The notes beneath the pieces are model-generated. The model was not told the origin of the DNA, did no database searches, and saw only the letters and a program-made list of their open reading frames with translations. The translations under genes were made by a program, and so were the position numbers. From Aradus depressus (lineage: Eukaryota; Arthropoda; Insecta; Hemiptera; Aradidae): 64,000 nucleotides of DNA. This document shows, in pieces, positions 1 to 12,000 of the stretch. The number at the start of each line of letters is the position of its first letter. The stretch's first letter is position 1. The stretch is taken from positions 40,193,087 through 40,257,086 of the forward strand of contig OY759216.1 in NCBI GenBank assembly GCA_963662175.1, in the 5' to 3' direction.

Positions 1-474
1 GAAAAGTGGTCCAACCGCATTTAAGATAATTTTTGGGAAATTAAGGTTTTGCGTTTAAGCTGATGAAAAAATCGTACCAACATAATTTTGCTTCATTTTT
101 GCATATTCTCAACCAAAGGATGTTGAAAAAACATGTGGTACAAAAAAATAATTTACTGGATCCATGAGCTTACCATACCACTTTTCCGCTTAGCGTTTCT
201 CCAGATTTTGAGGACAGGTGGTACAACTCCATGACTTGAACCACTTTTCCATTCGAACCTTTAGTACACCAAGCTTCAATGATGTTTAAAACATGCTAAA
301 AAAAAAGATATTTTGCGAATGTTAGCCAAATAGCTACGAGATAATATCTTGTAATAATTCTAAAATTGCTATCCTCTTCTGTTTTCAACCTTGATAAGAA
401 AGGGTTTTCTGAAAGAAAATCAAAATCGTTAAATATTATTTTAAAAAACTACCGATTTAGGGGTCTTACTCTGA

Positions 475-790
475 GGACTTCTGAATACTTTTACTAAGTT
501 TCTTGTTGATACATTCGACAAGTTATTAGGGTTTTTGAATTAGGCCCCCCACTTCCCTTTGACCGATTTCACAGAAAATTGATATGATTGCGTTTTGGAT
601 TCACATACTAAATTTCCTGCCGGTAAATTTTCACTCCGTCAGTTATTGGGGTATTTGTGTTGAGATTTCCCATCTAATCCTTTCTCTTCTACAGGTTTAG
701 CTGAAAATCGATAGGTGACATCTTTATGAGGTTCAAGATACCTATATAAAATTGAATGTCGATATATTCATCCTATTGGGTGTTATAATG
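475..790 (-). repeat. Variable-unit repeat family, copy in upstream flank
   Basis: On the minus strand it shows two successive units of the kind seen at 46097-46640, with the shared phrases for 'ttcagcyaaatcgg', 'aactcaaaaaccccaataact' and 'gaatgtatcgaca'. Sequence has drifted. Confidence 0.65.
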
Positions 791-1399
791 TCATCCGGGT
801 GTGTGCTCGCCAGAGTTGTTTGTTTATATAAATAAAGCTGAATGTGTGTCTGTGCATGGCACACAGTCATCTAGCAAAGTAATATATGAAAATTTACTCT
901 CGGACAACCTGGATAACTGGCTCGTCTCACATGAAAACGATCAAATGTATATTTATGAAACTTGAAGGTTATTTCAAGAAAGGCCCAATCAAATAAAGAC
1001 TGTGTTGTACAATAATATTAATTTGGGGAGGGAGGGGGCGACGCAGTTAAGAGAGAGGCCTCACTCTTTTTCTCTTTCTACAGCCAGGATAAATCGCGTA
1101 TTATTCCAAAGTATTCAACGAGAGAAGTTCAAAAATCCATACCCAGATGCGGGATTTGACTCCCACGAATATCATCAATATTTGACAAAATGTCGAAGTA
1201 AGTTTTTCTTTGTAGAAATTCTATTACTAGGAATACTCGTAGATGTTACTTTCTTTCCTTTCTTAGAAAACTAATCTTTTTTTTTTTATCGCTAATGTAT
1301 TTTTAGGAAAATGAGTTATTGTATTTATTGGAATCATCGTGTAACCTTGGGAACTGGGCAACTCTCTATTGTGATATTAATTTTTTTGTACAAGTTTTA

Positions 1400-1702
1400 C
1401 TACTCGGCAGCGTGCTCGTCTTCGGAGCTCAAGATCGCGGGTGCGAAACCCGGCTAAGGCCCTTAGGTTTTTTTCTGGGATATATTAACATGGGACGTTA
1501 AGCGATGATTCCGAGGCTGTAAGTTGTTAGGTATTCGCTAAAAATCCATACCCCAGGTTGCTAAACCTGGATAGACAAAATTTAGTAGGTACTCCCACAG
1601 TACAGTCTGGCTCATGTCTACTAGAGCAACGAAAGATCTGGTAGTAGGCGATATGACCCCGTAGTTAAAGCCCGGACATGATTCACAATAACAAACAAAC
1701 TA
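1400..1702 (+). mobile_element. tRNA-derived SINE, family A (sense copy)
   Basis: Starts in a degraded A-box region, then gagctcaagatcgcgggt and a B-box-like gcgaaacccgg, then the family body, ending in attcacaataacaaacaaac. It is one of two sense copies; most others lie on the minus strand. Confidence 0.75.
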
Positions 1703-2224
1703 GTGATACAGAACGGTTGGAGAAACGAATTCTCTTTTCTCCTCAGTTATTGATGAGTTTAATGAAAAAAATCGCAGTAAATGTACTACACGATGGGTAG
1801 AAATACCTGTGATTTGTTAAATTGAAATATAATTATTTGGAACATTAATTTATTCGAAACATTAGAAGAATTTCCTAGAAATTAGTACCTAGTAATTTAC
1901 AGCTGCTTATCACTATTGTTGGTTATCCAGTGTGTAGGCCGCTGTCGCAGGAATCAATCCATCGAAAAAGTATAATATATCTTATATAATTAGTATGTAA
2001 TTATTACATAAAAATTTTTGAATACGCCCCTGATTCTAGGTATAAAATGAAAGTTTACGATACATATCTAACCCAGGGTAGGAAGTTCTCCTAAGGAGAA
2101 CAGAAGGGATGGGGGGTGCATTTCAATAAAAATATGTTTTGATCGTTGTGGGCGTCCAGAAGTTTTTTTTTTGAAATCGTAAAAACTGGGTTTAGTTTGA
2201 TCTACTCAACCAGTTTCAAGTCCT

Positions 2225-2343
2225 AAATTTTGCCTACACTGTTTAGTTACCTAAAGTTCCTGACATCGCACATGCAGGGATTTAAATCCGCAATTATGAA
2301 CGCTATAGGCAAGTATACTACCTCTGAGCTATCGATGCTCTCT
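2225..2343 (-). mobile_element. tRNA-derived SINE, family A, internally deleted
   Basis: Keeps the middle phrase (aaattttgcctac) and the tRNA-like head (B box at 'ggatttaaatcc', then A-box region 'acctctgagctatcg') but lacks about half of the body. Confidence 0.65.
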
Positions 2344-2820
2344 AAAACATTTGAAATTAATAATAATAATATAACTTAAAAAAATATAAACATATCTTTA
2401 CTTCAGATGCTCCCTCGTATTTTCCCATGTATATTGAGTGTTTTTTGCTGTTTTCAGCAGTAAGGCCCGAAAGGTTCACTTTGATTTGAGGCTCTCTCTC
2501 TTCACTAAGACCAAGGACAGTTTTCTTTCGTCCCTCTCTCGTACAACTATGCATGTCAGTGACTGGCGGCTGCGGTGTTTCATAATTAGCAAAGGACGGG
2601 ACCTGCTGAAAGCTGGACGACAGGTGGCAACCCTAGTCTAGATTGTTAGATAGTTTTATTTATATTATATATTTTAAATGTATTGATATCGATACTCATT
2701 GTCAGTCGATTACTGTTCTGATACTAACCTATCGATATGTGATTGCAGGAAGAAGAAGTTGAGGACATCCAAGACGAAGGGAAGGACAACTTGACATGGA
2801 GGAGATACAAGAGGGGTGGT

Positions 2821-2839
2821 GGGGGGGGGGGGGGGGGGG
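2821..2839 (+). repeat. Homopolymer G tract
   Basis: Nineteen consecutive G about 70 bp upstream of the apolpp TATA box, preceded by ggggtggt. The length is likely unstable and may be a sequencing weak point. Confidence 0.9.
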
Positions 2840-2910
2840 AAGGGTAGAGGAGCTGTAAGAGAAACTGATTGGCGGAGCGACCGACTGGAGGATGGAGTGG
2901 GGATGAAGGC

Positions 2911-2918
2911 TATAAAAG
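2911..2918 (+). promoter_or_regulatory. TATA box of the apolpp core promoter
   Basis: A perfect TATAAAAG lies 50 bp before the apolpp start codon. With usual TATA-to-start spacing of 25-30 bp, transcription would begin near 2938-2945, leaving a 5' leader of only about 20 nt. The position next to the signal-peptide exon supports it. No RNA evidence is available here, and a spliced leader exon further upstream is not excluded. Confidence 0.55.
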
Positions 2919-2960
2919 ACAGAGATGCTGCGGAGGGATTATCTCTTGTAGTGAACCGTC

Positions 2961-3030
2961 ATGGTGTGGACACGGGACCACGGGACCGCCCTGTGGGCTT
3001 TTATAGTCCTACTTGCTGCATCTACATCAG
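2961..3030 (+). CDS. apolpp: apolpp exon 1: start codon and signal peptide
   Basis: Residues 1-23. The start MVWTRDHG is followed by a hydrophobic core (ALWAFIVLLAA) and small residues (STS), a standard secretory signal. It is the only start upstream that puts a signal peptide in phase with exon 2. The donor is CAG|gttagc and the exon ends in phase 1. Confidence 0.85.
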
Positions 3031-6000
3031 GTTAGCCCTTTTTAAGTACTCCCAATTTAAATTTTTTCATGTACTTAATCCATGGAAGTATTTCCAAATT
3101 TTCAAACTAATATTCATATGAAGGATCTTGTAATTTATTTTTTCTTGAATAATATTTATCATATATGTTAATAATACAATTAACTGTTACAAATCATAGG
3201 AAAAAAAATCTTGTTTTAAATTTTATGAATTCCGATAATGGCTTAATATTTTATTTTTTTCTTCTGAACTGGAAATACCAAAGCCCCTATATATTAGTAA
3301 TACTAATTTTGTATTCACTCGTCAAATATAAATACATAAATTTATTTGCTGTGGAATAAGATTGGACTGAAAAAGTATAGACAGAATTTCCTGCTTGTCA
3401 TTTAGGAGTTGGGCAGAAAATAATGATAAAAAGTGCATTCCGTCTTACAAAATGGCTTGCAGTATTGCACTTTATTCTAAAATAATTTGATAATAGAAGG
3501 GATAATATTTACCTTTCATCATTCTTCAGATAAACAAAAAAATGCTATGAAATGTAGAAAGTGGAGAATATTCCCATGTTCTTCTGGATATATTTAGAAA
3601 AATGATATTAGTTAAAACTAGTGTTGATACAAGGTCGCTAGCAAAAAATACTGATATGTTGAGCTGTTCATCTGATTCCTAATATGCTAAAGGACGACTA
3701 TAATGAGAAAATTAAAATCAGTTTTTGGTTTTTTTTTCTAACATAATAAATACATACACTATTTTCCTAAATATGGATAAATAAATTGGCCAGTGCTCTT
3801 TACATTTGAGGGTATGCCTCCATTACTTTGAATATTTTCTGAATTTTATTTTTTGTGAATCGCCTCATTATTTCCATTGTGTTTGATTAGATTAAATTGA
3901 TTGTCGGTTGATATCATAAAACCGGAGCTCTCATCTTACTTAGTGGATCAAATATCAACTTTCATCAAGTATTCATTGGGATTATATAGTTATAGTTTTA
4001 GTTAGTATATTTGGTTAGTAATTTCATTTTTAACCCCCAAAAGAAGAGGTGTTATAAGTTTGAATCCTTTGTCTTCTCCGTTGGGGTATGTGTCTGTTTG
4101 TGGCATCGTAGCTCCGAAACGGCTGAACCGATTTCAAAGCGGTTATTTTGTTTCAAAAGTTGGTATTTGCGAGATGATTTTTTGGCCATGTTTGGTGGAA
4201 ATCGGATATGCCGTTTCCAAGATCCTCAGGTTTCATCAGAGCCTGTGTAGGGATCTCGGCCTCTATTACAGCTAGAGACTTGGAGTTTGAGCTCAAATGA
4301 TTATAAGATCAAGTCCCCCCCCCCCCCCCCCCCCTCCCCCCCTCCAAAAAAGCCCTTACCACCAAGGTTTCAGTTAAATAAATTTTTTTTTTTTTTTTTT
4401 TTAATTGAACTTTTATAACTATAATCATATAGTGTATCTGAAGGGATTAAATGGAAATCCTACAGGTTCTCCTGGAATATATATATGATACTTCTTGCCT
4501 CAATTTATCCGAAGGAATACAATTATATTCTTGCCATCATTTAATTAAGGGGTACAGATTCTCATGAAAAAAGTAAAAAACTCAGTGGCGTCTAGATTGA
4601 GGAAAAAATAACTAATTGGTTCCAGTAACCGTCATATTTTGATGTATAATTAATTTATTTAATGGGGGCCTATATAGAAGTTAGATACTAAACAAAAACT
4701 TATATATGAATAGGCCCGTCGTTGTTTATTCACACAATTTTAAGTAACTGCTACTGTTAGTTGGTTATTATGACTCATGCCCGGCCTTTAACTACAAGGT
4801 CATATCGCCTGCTACCAGAGCGTTCTTTCGTCACTCTGGTAGACATGAGTCCGACTCTATTGAGGAAGTTCTAAATTTTGCCTACTTTGGTCTTTAACGA
4901 GTACCTACATCGGAGTACAGGTTTCACGTCCCATTCAACGCGCTCAAGGTTTTTTCCTCTTCCAGATAATCAAACCTAAGAGCCTCGGAAGTGTTTTGAA
5001 CCCGCGATCTTGAGCTCATAGACAAGCACACTACCTCTGTGCTAAGTCTGTAATAAGTCTTGATTTCCGTTCCCACATGGTGTTATATTCTTTATAAGTT
5101 CACTGTTATTTCTTACGTCTTTACTCCAGTTCTCTTGCTCAGACACTTACTCTCCCAATCACTCTCACACACGGTCACTCTTTATTTCTCCGAGTATAGA
5201 GGAAGTTACGTAATCGTTCAGAAATTCTAAGTTGTGTTTTCACCTAAATTTTATATTTTCCGACTGATATATAAAAAAAAAAGTCCTGTCTGTGAGCATG
5301 ATAATACCCGATTGAATATAGCGCCATGAAAATTTATATATGAATCCAGAACCCTATCAGGACGATATCAAAAACCGTAATAATAACTGTCGATGCAACG
5401 AATCTATATACACGAAATTTAGTATATGATGATTAAAAGGTCCTTGAGATATACACCTATCGATTATCAAGCAAATCGATAAATTGGTTTGAAAGGTAGA
5501 GGGAAAACTTAGTTGATTAATTCGCGATGAGGAAATACATTGCTAATGATTCACCGACATCTTTTCTCTCCTCTTTTCCTCATAAAAACTGGTCCTCAGC
5601 GAGGTCATCTTTTGGAAGCATAGAAATCTTTCACGTACCAACTTACATTTTTTCCCAATCTCTCACGTAAACTTGTATATTGACTGATAATGGAGCTTGT
5701 CATTCAAAATGCAGTTTTGCCTAAACTTTGAAAATACCTTTGTGTATTTATATACTTACTTATGTCTCGTTCTATATTTCTTTCAAATATGAACATTATT
5801 TTGTTCTCCGTTTATAATAAAACTCTTGTAATGATCTTGTACCTAAACAATGAAAATAATTTATCACACATATATTTATTCACACTTCAGATACATGCAC
5901 TTTCTTTTCTTCCTTATCTTTCGCACCCACACTCTTTATCTGTATATCTGTCGCGCAGATACATTCATTTTAACATGTTTTTTCGACTGTCTTACATCTC

Positions 6001-9000
6001 TTCTTCCGTATCTCAGCTGCACACATACATTCACAACTGTTTTAATTCCTTTTTCACTTTTTTTTTTTTTTTCTGAGTTATTTAATTAGTCACAACTATT
6101 CAAACAAAACTGCACAACCAGTGTCTCGGTTGACATGTATGCATAAAATAAAAAAGGAAAAACGGGTGGAAAAATACATGAAAATAGAGAGGAAAAACAT
6201 CCAGCGATGAACCCTCATGTTAAAAAAAATAGAGAGCTCTTTCGTCTCTCTGGTCGACATGAGCCCGATTCTACTATGGGAGTCCTAAATTTTTTCTACT
6301 CTAAATTATTATTCACCTAGTGTAGGGGTCTTTATCGAGTACCTACCTGACATCATACAGGATCAGATCACCTCTTAACGTCCCAACCGAAAGACTAGTG
6401 AAAGAAAACTGGTCCCGAGCCTTTACGATGTCAGGTAGTTGTTGAAGACCCCTAACCTGGGTGATTAAACCTGGGTAGGCAAAATTTAGGACTCACATAG
6501 TAGAGTCGGGCTCATGTCTACCAAAGCGAAGAAAGAGCGCTCTGATAGTAGGCGATATGATCTCATAGATAAAGCATGATTCATAATAACTAACTAGCAT
6601 ATACTTACACAGTTACATATTGTCTCACACTGATATTCCTATATTGTCTCACTTTCTGTTATGAGTGTTTTAATCAAGTTAAGAGATGATTTGTAACAAA
6701 AGTGATATTTCTTTCACACATTTTAAACAAAACAGGTTAACGCGAGATGCCTCAGCCTTATTTGTTTAAGCTGAGATATGATTGTGGGTTGAAGGAACAC
6801 TTAAAAAGCTCCCATTGACTCAGAACTACTAAGAAGTGATATGGAGGAGGAAGAAGGGTGGTTGATTGGTTAACTGCAGGATATGCTACATTAGACTAAC
6901 TGCTCAATCCTCTCTGTCTCCACCAGGCCTGCATCAGTCATATATATGTTAAAGGTTCAGCCTCTTTAACTGCATTAGCCAACAAATATTATAGGTCGCT
7001 TCCAGGAGAAATAAGAAAAGATGTTTCTCTCACTCAGGGCCATACGAAAGAGGGAGTTCTGGGTGAAATTCCTTGCTCCTTGAAAACGAATTTACACTAT
7101 AAATCTACATTCTCATAATAGTTTTTGTGATTCATGCCCGGGCTATTTAACTACTTGGTCTCAAAGGTATATTGTCAAAGCGCTCTTTAGTTGCTCTGGT
7201 GGATATAAGTGCCTCGTCCAGGTTTCGATCCCTGCGATCTTGAGTTCAATAGGCAAGCAGTCACTGGCAATGTTCACCCCCAGCGCAAATTAATGAACTA
7301 GGTTTCTGCTACCACTCAAAAACAAAATCAACCAATCTGGTTGCTGCCAAGGTTTCTTACACAGAGACTTTTGAATCTTCATGCTATATTTTGTGTTACA
7401 TACATTTTATCGACAGTAATCAGGGTTTTTGAGTTGAGCCCTGCTCATCTGACCCCCTTCCCTTCCACCGATTTCGCTTAAAATCGATACGTCAAACTTA
7501 TTGGGTCCTGGTTCCACATATAAAATTTTGAGACGAAGTATTCATTCTATTGAAAGTTATCCTATTCACAGATACAAAGAATTTTTTAATTTTTTGAATC
7601 AAGTTGGAAGATCTGAAATTTTCGTGATAACTCAACGTTGATATTCTGACCGATTGCATAACTTGGTATAGCTGGGGAAATAAACCTGCAAGCACCGAGC
7701 GATTCTTCTCTATACAGGAGAATTAAAACATATTTCAGGAACAGTACAGTTATTTATTATTATGACTCATACCCGGGCATTATATACGAGGTCATATCGC
7801 CCACTACCATAGCGCTCTTTTGCCACTGGTGGGCATGAGCTTGATTCTACTATGGGAGACCTAAATTTTGCTTATCATTTCACTTATGGTAGGGGTCTTT
7901 AACATCGCTGAACGTCCCATCCGTATGATTAACTGAAAACTAGTTTTCCTTAAAATTGAATGAAAATAATGACCACTTTAAATGCATCTTCTGTACACAA
8001 GCTCACTTGCTTACAATCCTTCTTTGTTTCAATGTCCCAGTATGGTTCGTGGTATGTTTTTAACTTAAGCAGTTTCATTCAATATTTCACTGATTACTAG
8101 TAAAAAAAATTATATATATATATATAATATATATTATATACCTTATGCATATATAGAGAGAGTGCTTCGAAGTTTTTTTTTCTTGTAATAATTGTAAATA
8201 TTTCTCATCTACAAAAGATAATTAGTCTACAAGTGTTGCTTCTGTCCGATATTGGCCTGCACTTGACGGAGGGACTGATAAATTCAGGTTCAGCATCTCA
8301 GTTAGTGCCTCATATTACCATCCAAAGCTAATCAATTTTTAAATTGTTGTAATAAACACATTATCTAGTTTGGTTTCAAGAAATCATCATTACTGAATCA
8401 TTGTCATTCAAGAAATTATAATTACTGAATGAGATGTAAAATAGGGCATAACATAAACAAGCAACATAGGTTTCTTGCCCTCAATTCCACTTATTTGTTA
8501 AACTTTCGAGTCCAAAAAATAATTCAACAGATGTGTGAATTAGGGAAATCATATTTTGAACCTTTGGTTGGAGCCAGGCCATTTTATTTTGATTTTATAA
8601 ATATTTTGTGTAGTGTACTCTACTAGCAGTTCTTTTTACCTAGTATATGAAAATTGTTTCTAGCTAAGACATCAGGATCTTGGCATTTGATTGTTTGATA
8701 AAGACCTTCCATCGTACTAATCTTACGTTTATTTATTTTTGTTTGTTTCTTATGTATTTAATAATATTTTATATGAATATTGTACACACATATATAATAT
8801 ATGTGTGGTATCTGTCCTTGATCGTGAACCTTCTTCTGAACTCTAGAGCGGCCCCAGGAGATAGGGAGGTCAGAGGTCGTGCAAACAAGTGCAGCTATCT
8901 CGGCACCGGGTTAGCCTCCTTTCTTATCTTCACTCTCGCACTCACTCGCTCTCATCTCTTCTAAATACTGATAACAGTCACTGCCAAAACAATTATTTAC

Positions 9001-12000
9001 TTGATAACTCCAAACTATATAAATATATGTATTCAGTTCAAAATATTTTAATTAAACAATGTGGAAAACTTAATTGTTTGCTTTCAAACTTATTACCTAC
9101 TGTAATAATCTACGTGCGCCATCTCTCATTTCTTATTTTGGGAAAGTTTGTCCATCTTTGTACTAAGGATGTGGTCGGCGGTGGCGCAGACATGCAAATC
9201 CTTTATATCAAGCCTTGGTTGTCTCTTTAGAGTCGAAGTTCGTTCGTAAGTGCTGTTGTCCAGTAGGCTTGTCAGGATGCCCTGCTCACCTTTTGGTTTC
9301 TCTGAGGAGTTTAGGCACTCATGAATCTAGTCGTTGATATAAAAAAAATATATATAAATATATACGTTGAGTCAGAAGGTCTTCTTAGAGATCGAAATGT
9401 AATCATAGGAAGCAGAGAATTTTAATATCAAAAGTAAAATATTAAAAAATCCTCAATTTCGCGAACGTTGACACATTGTTTATTTACTCATTCCTAAACT
9501 GGAATTTGTCGCGCGACATATCTTGAGATCGTATTTTAATTTATCTTTTTGTAACAAGTTTCAGAAAAAGAAATTTGTCTCACCACATGTCGCCCGACCT
9601 GTTGCAAAAGAGGTTTCGTACTATGGACCCTACTTCGCGACATATTCCATTTGATGGGACTTGTTGATCAATATGTCACATATAGGTTTTTCTTTCTTTT
9701 CCGCAAACCAACCTTGTTTTGCTCGCGATGTGGACCTACTTATAAGAAAAATATAGAAATGTTCGTGCGAGTCGTCTATAATTTTATATCTATGAATGGC
9801 ACAAGGGGGTTAAATAGGCATTTTTGTTTAGCTCCTAATAGATCAAGAGCAAAAAAGTCTTGAGGATAAATTAAAGTCTTGCTTGAGTTAGAAATTAATA
9901 ATTAAATGTAATTAAGTAATTTCTTCTAATCAATATAGTATATATATATTTGTGGAAATACAGTATTATATTTTAAACCATCATTATTAGGCAATTTATT
10001 TACTTGCATTATTGCTCAAAACACCAACTAATTAATTTGCATGATATTCAATATTTTCTTTCGTTATCTCAATATTCTTGCTATTTTGTTTATTTCAATT
10101 AGAAAAAAAGTTCCTTGGAAATATTATCTTAATCATTTATTAGCGACTCGCATATTGGTTTCATCACTTATTAAGTGATTGGAAGGATTGATCAGAGTTG
10201 CTGCTAAGTGATAAACATTTTTTTTTGATCTGTCCATTCCAAATAAATTGATCCATAATGATCATCGCCTATATTCGCCTGTAAGTTGCCTCATAAATCA
10301 ACTTCTGACATCGAACAAAGTCTAATATTTATCGATCTAATGCTTATTATTTAGTAACTGCTATTCAATTTTCTTTAGTTAATACAGATTTTCAAATGGA
10401 GAAAAAAAACCGAACTAAAAGATGCGCGTTTTCTTCATGTCACACTTATTCTCACCTTTTATCATGCTAATCAACTTTTTAGTAAATAGAATACATAAAA
10501 CATATTTTGATAATATAAAATTGCTTTCTTAAATTTTATAAATTAATTTTTCTAATTCAAATAAACCTTTTGCCGATTTTTTTTTTGGTCTTATGTACGA
10601 TGCATATTAGCCATGTCACTGTGTTATTTAGTAATTATTTACGACATCCATGGCCCCGAGAGGTAGTTCTATCTACGAAATAAAACTCACTCCCGGACCG
10701 GATTCGAACTCGCAAACCATGGTGAGACCACGCGACCAAAGCCCTAGCTCGCACTGCCACCATGGCTCTCTTTTGCCGATATATCCTATATGCACATTTA
10801 AATTGTGACAAAAAATATACCTAGTAAATTTAAGTCATGATGCTAAGTAACAAGAGAGAACACACAAAAGATTCTGTGTACTACACAATTTTTTTTCACC
10901 TAACATTTATTTCAATTATTTAGGTAAGGGGTTGCAATATTTGACTAAGAAGTTTATAGATTTATTTTTGTTTCTAAGATTGCACAACAATGCAAACCTT
11001 TCAGGTATAATTGTTATTCATTAGTTCGAATTTTTGACCATTTTTGTCAATATATTTTAAAATGTAGTAATTTAAAAATTGATATAGTATTTGTTGTCTA
11101 ACTTTTTCTTTCTCTCTGTTTTAGATGCAAGGCAGTGTAAAATAGGATGTCATGGAAGTGAGTATATATCGATAAAATTAATTGTTATTTACGTATTTTT
11201 TGAAATATATACACTTTTAGAGGTATCTGGCTGATATCAAAATATTGCTGTATGGAAAACATCTTATTTCCATTGGTGTCAGTTAAGAGGACTTAAGAAA
11301 CTTAAAAATAGTTATAAAATAAAAAATGTCGTTGAAACACCGGCAATGTACCTAAAACGAATTAATAAGTTATGTCTTCGCTCTCCCTTTAACACCGATC
11401 ACCCGTTTGGAGAAATTCAATAACTCCCGATAGTATGAGTCACAACATTTAAAATTTTATCCATAACGCTCTAAGGCCGACACCTATTGATTTTCAGTCG
11501 AATCGACCTAACGGTTTGGGGGGTTGGGGCTCGACTAAAAAAAAAACAGATAACTGCCGATATAATGAATATATCGACACAAAATTTAGTATGAGAATCC
11601 AGAAAACGTATGTAAGAAAGCTAATGATTTTTAAAGTGAAAACAACAGAAGAACACAACTTCGAATTTTGTTATAATTACATAACATTCCTTACGAAAAG
11701 GTAAACAATTTATTGTTTTAAACAAGGTACAATAAGCAAAAAAGGCTTCCTGTGTAATTATTTAAGCTTACACTGTATTTGATCTTAACTATAGCTAGAA
11801 CCTTTTATAGTTTTGTAATAAAAAATAGCAGTTATATAATTAAATACTTTGTCACCTCTTAGGCTAGGCAAGATAATACTGCAACTAACATTGCTGACTG
11901 CATTTTCAGTATATAATTGTATATACTCACTCAGTATTCATATTCACGTAACAAAATGACTTTACGGACATAAAACTTTCTCCTGGAAGCTCGGCAGTAT

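Larger units (their letters stand above)
1..2816. other. Upstream flank of apolpp: no gene seen
   Basis: No open frame with coding character on either strand. It holds one reversed copy of the variable-unit repeat (475-790) and two copies of tRNA-SINE family A (1400-1702 and 2225-2343). The rest is AT-rich and unassigned. Confidence 0.6.
3031..11124. other. apolpp: apolpp intron 1 (8.1 kb), repeat-filled
   Basis: The longest intron of the gene. It holds five family A SINE copies, one family B SINE, two variable-unit repeats, a 20-C tract, and unassigned AT-rich DNA. No second gene is supported on either strand. First introns of this size often carry regulatory DNA, but I see no definite element. 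Confidence 0.7.

Noticed and set aside
2750..2910. Spliced 5' UTR exon starting after tgattgcag at 2749
   Set aside because: A good acceptor, but a TATA box lies between it and the start codon and no donor upstream is recognisable; it cannot be decided without RNA data.
4060..4275. Short open frames near 4060 (MVSNFIF.., MNPLSSP..)
   Set aside because: The underlying DNA (tccgaaacggctgaaccgat) reads like a decayed dispersed repeat and not a gene; frames are short and overlap each other.
9500..9865. Possible small gene in intron 1 (open frame 9651-9863)
   Set aside because: Seventy codons without recognised motif, next to repeated 'gcgacatat' phrases that suggest repeat DNA.
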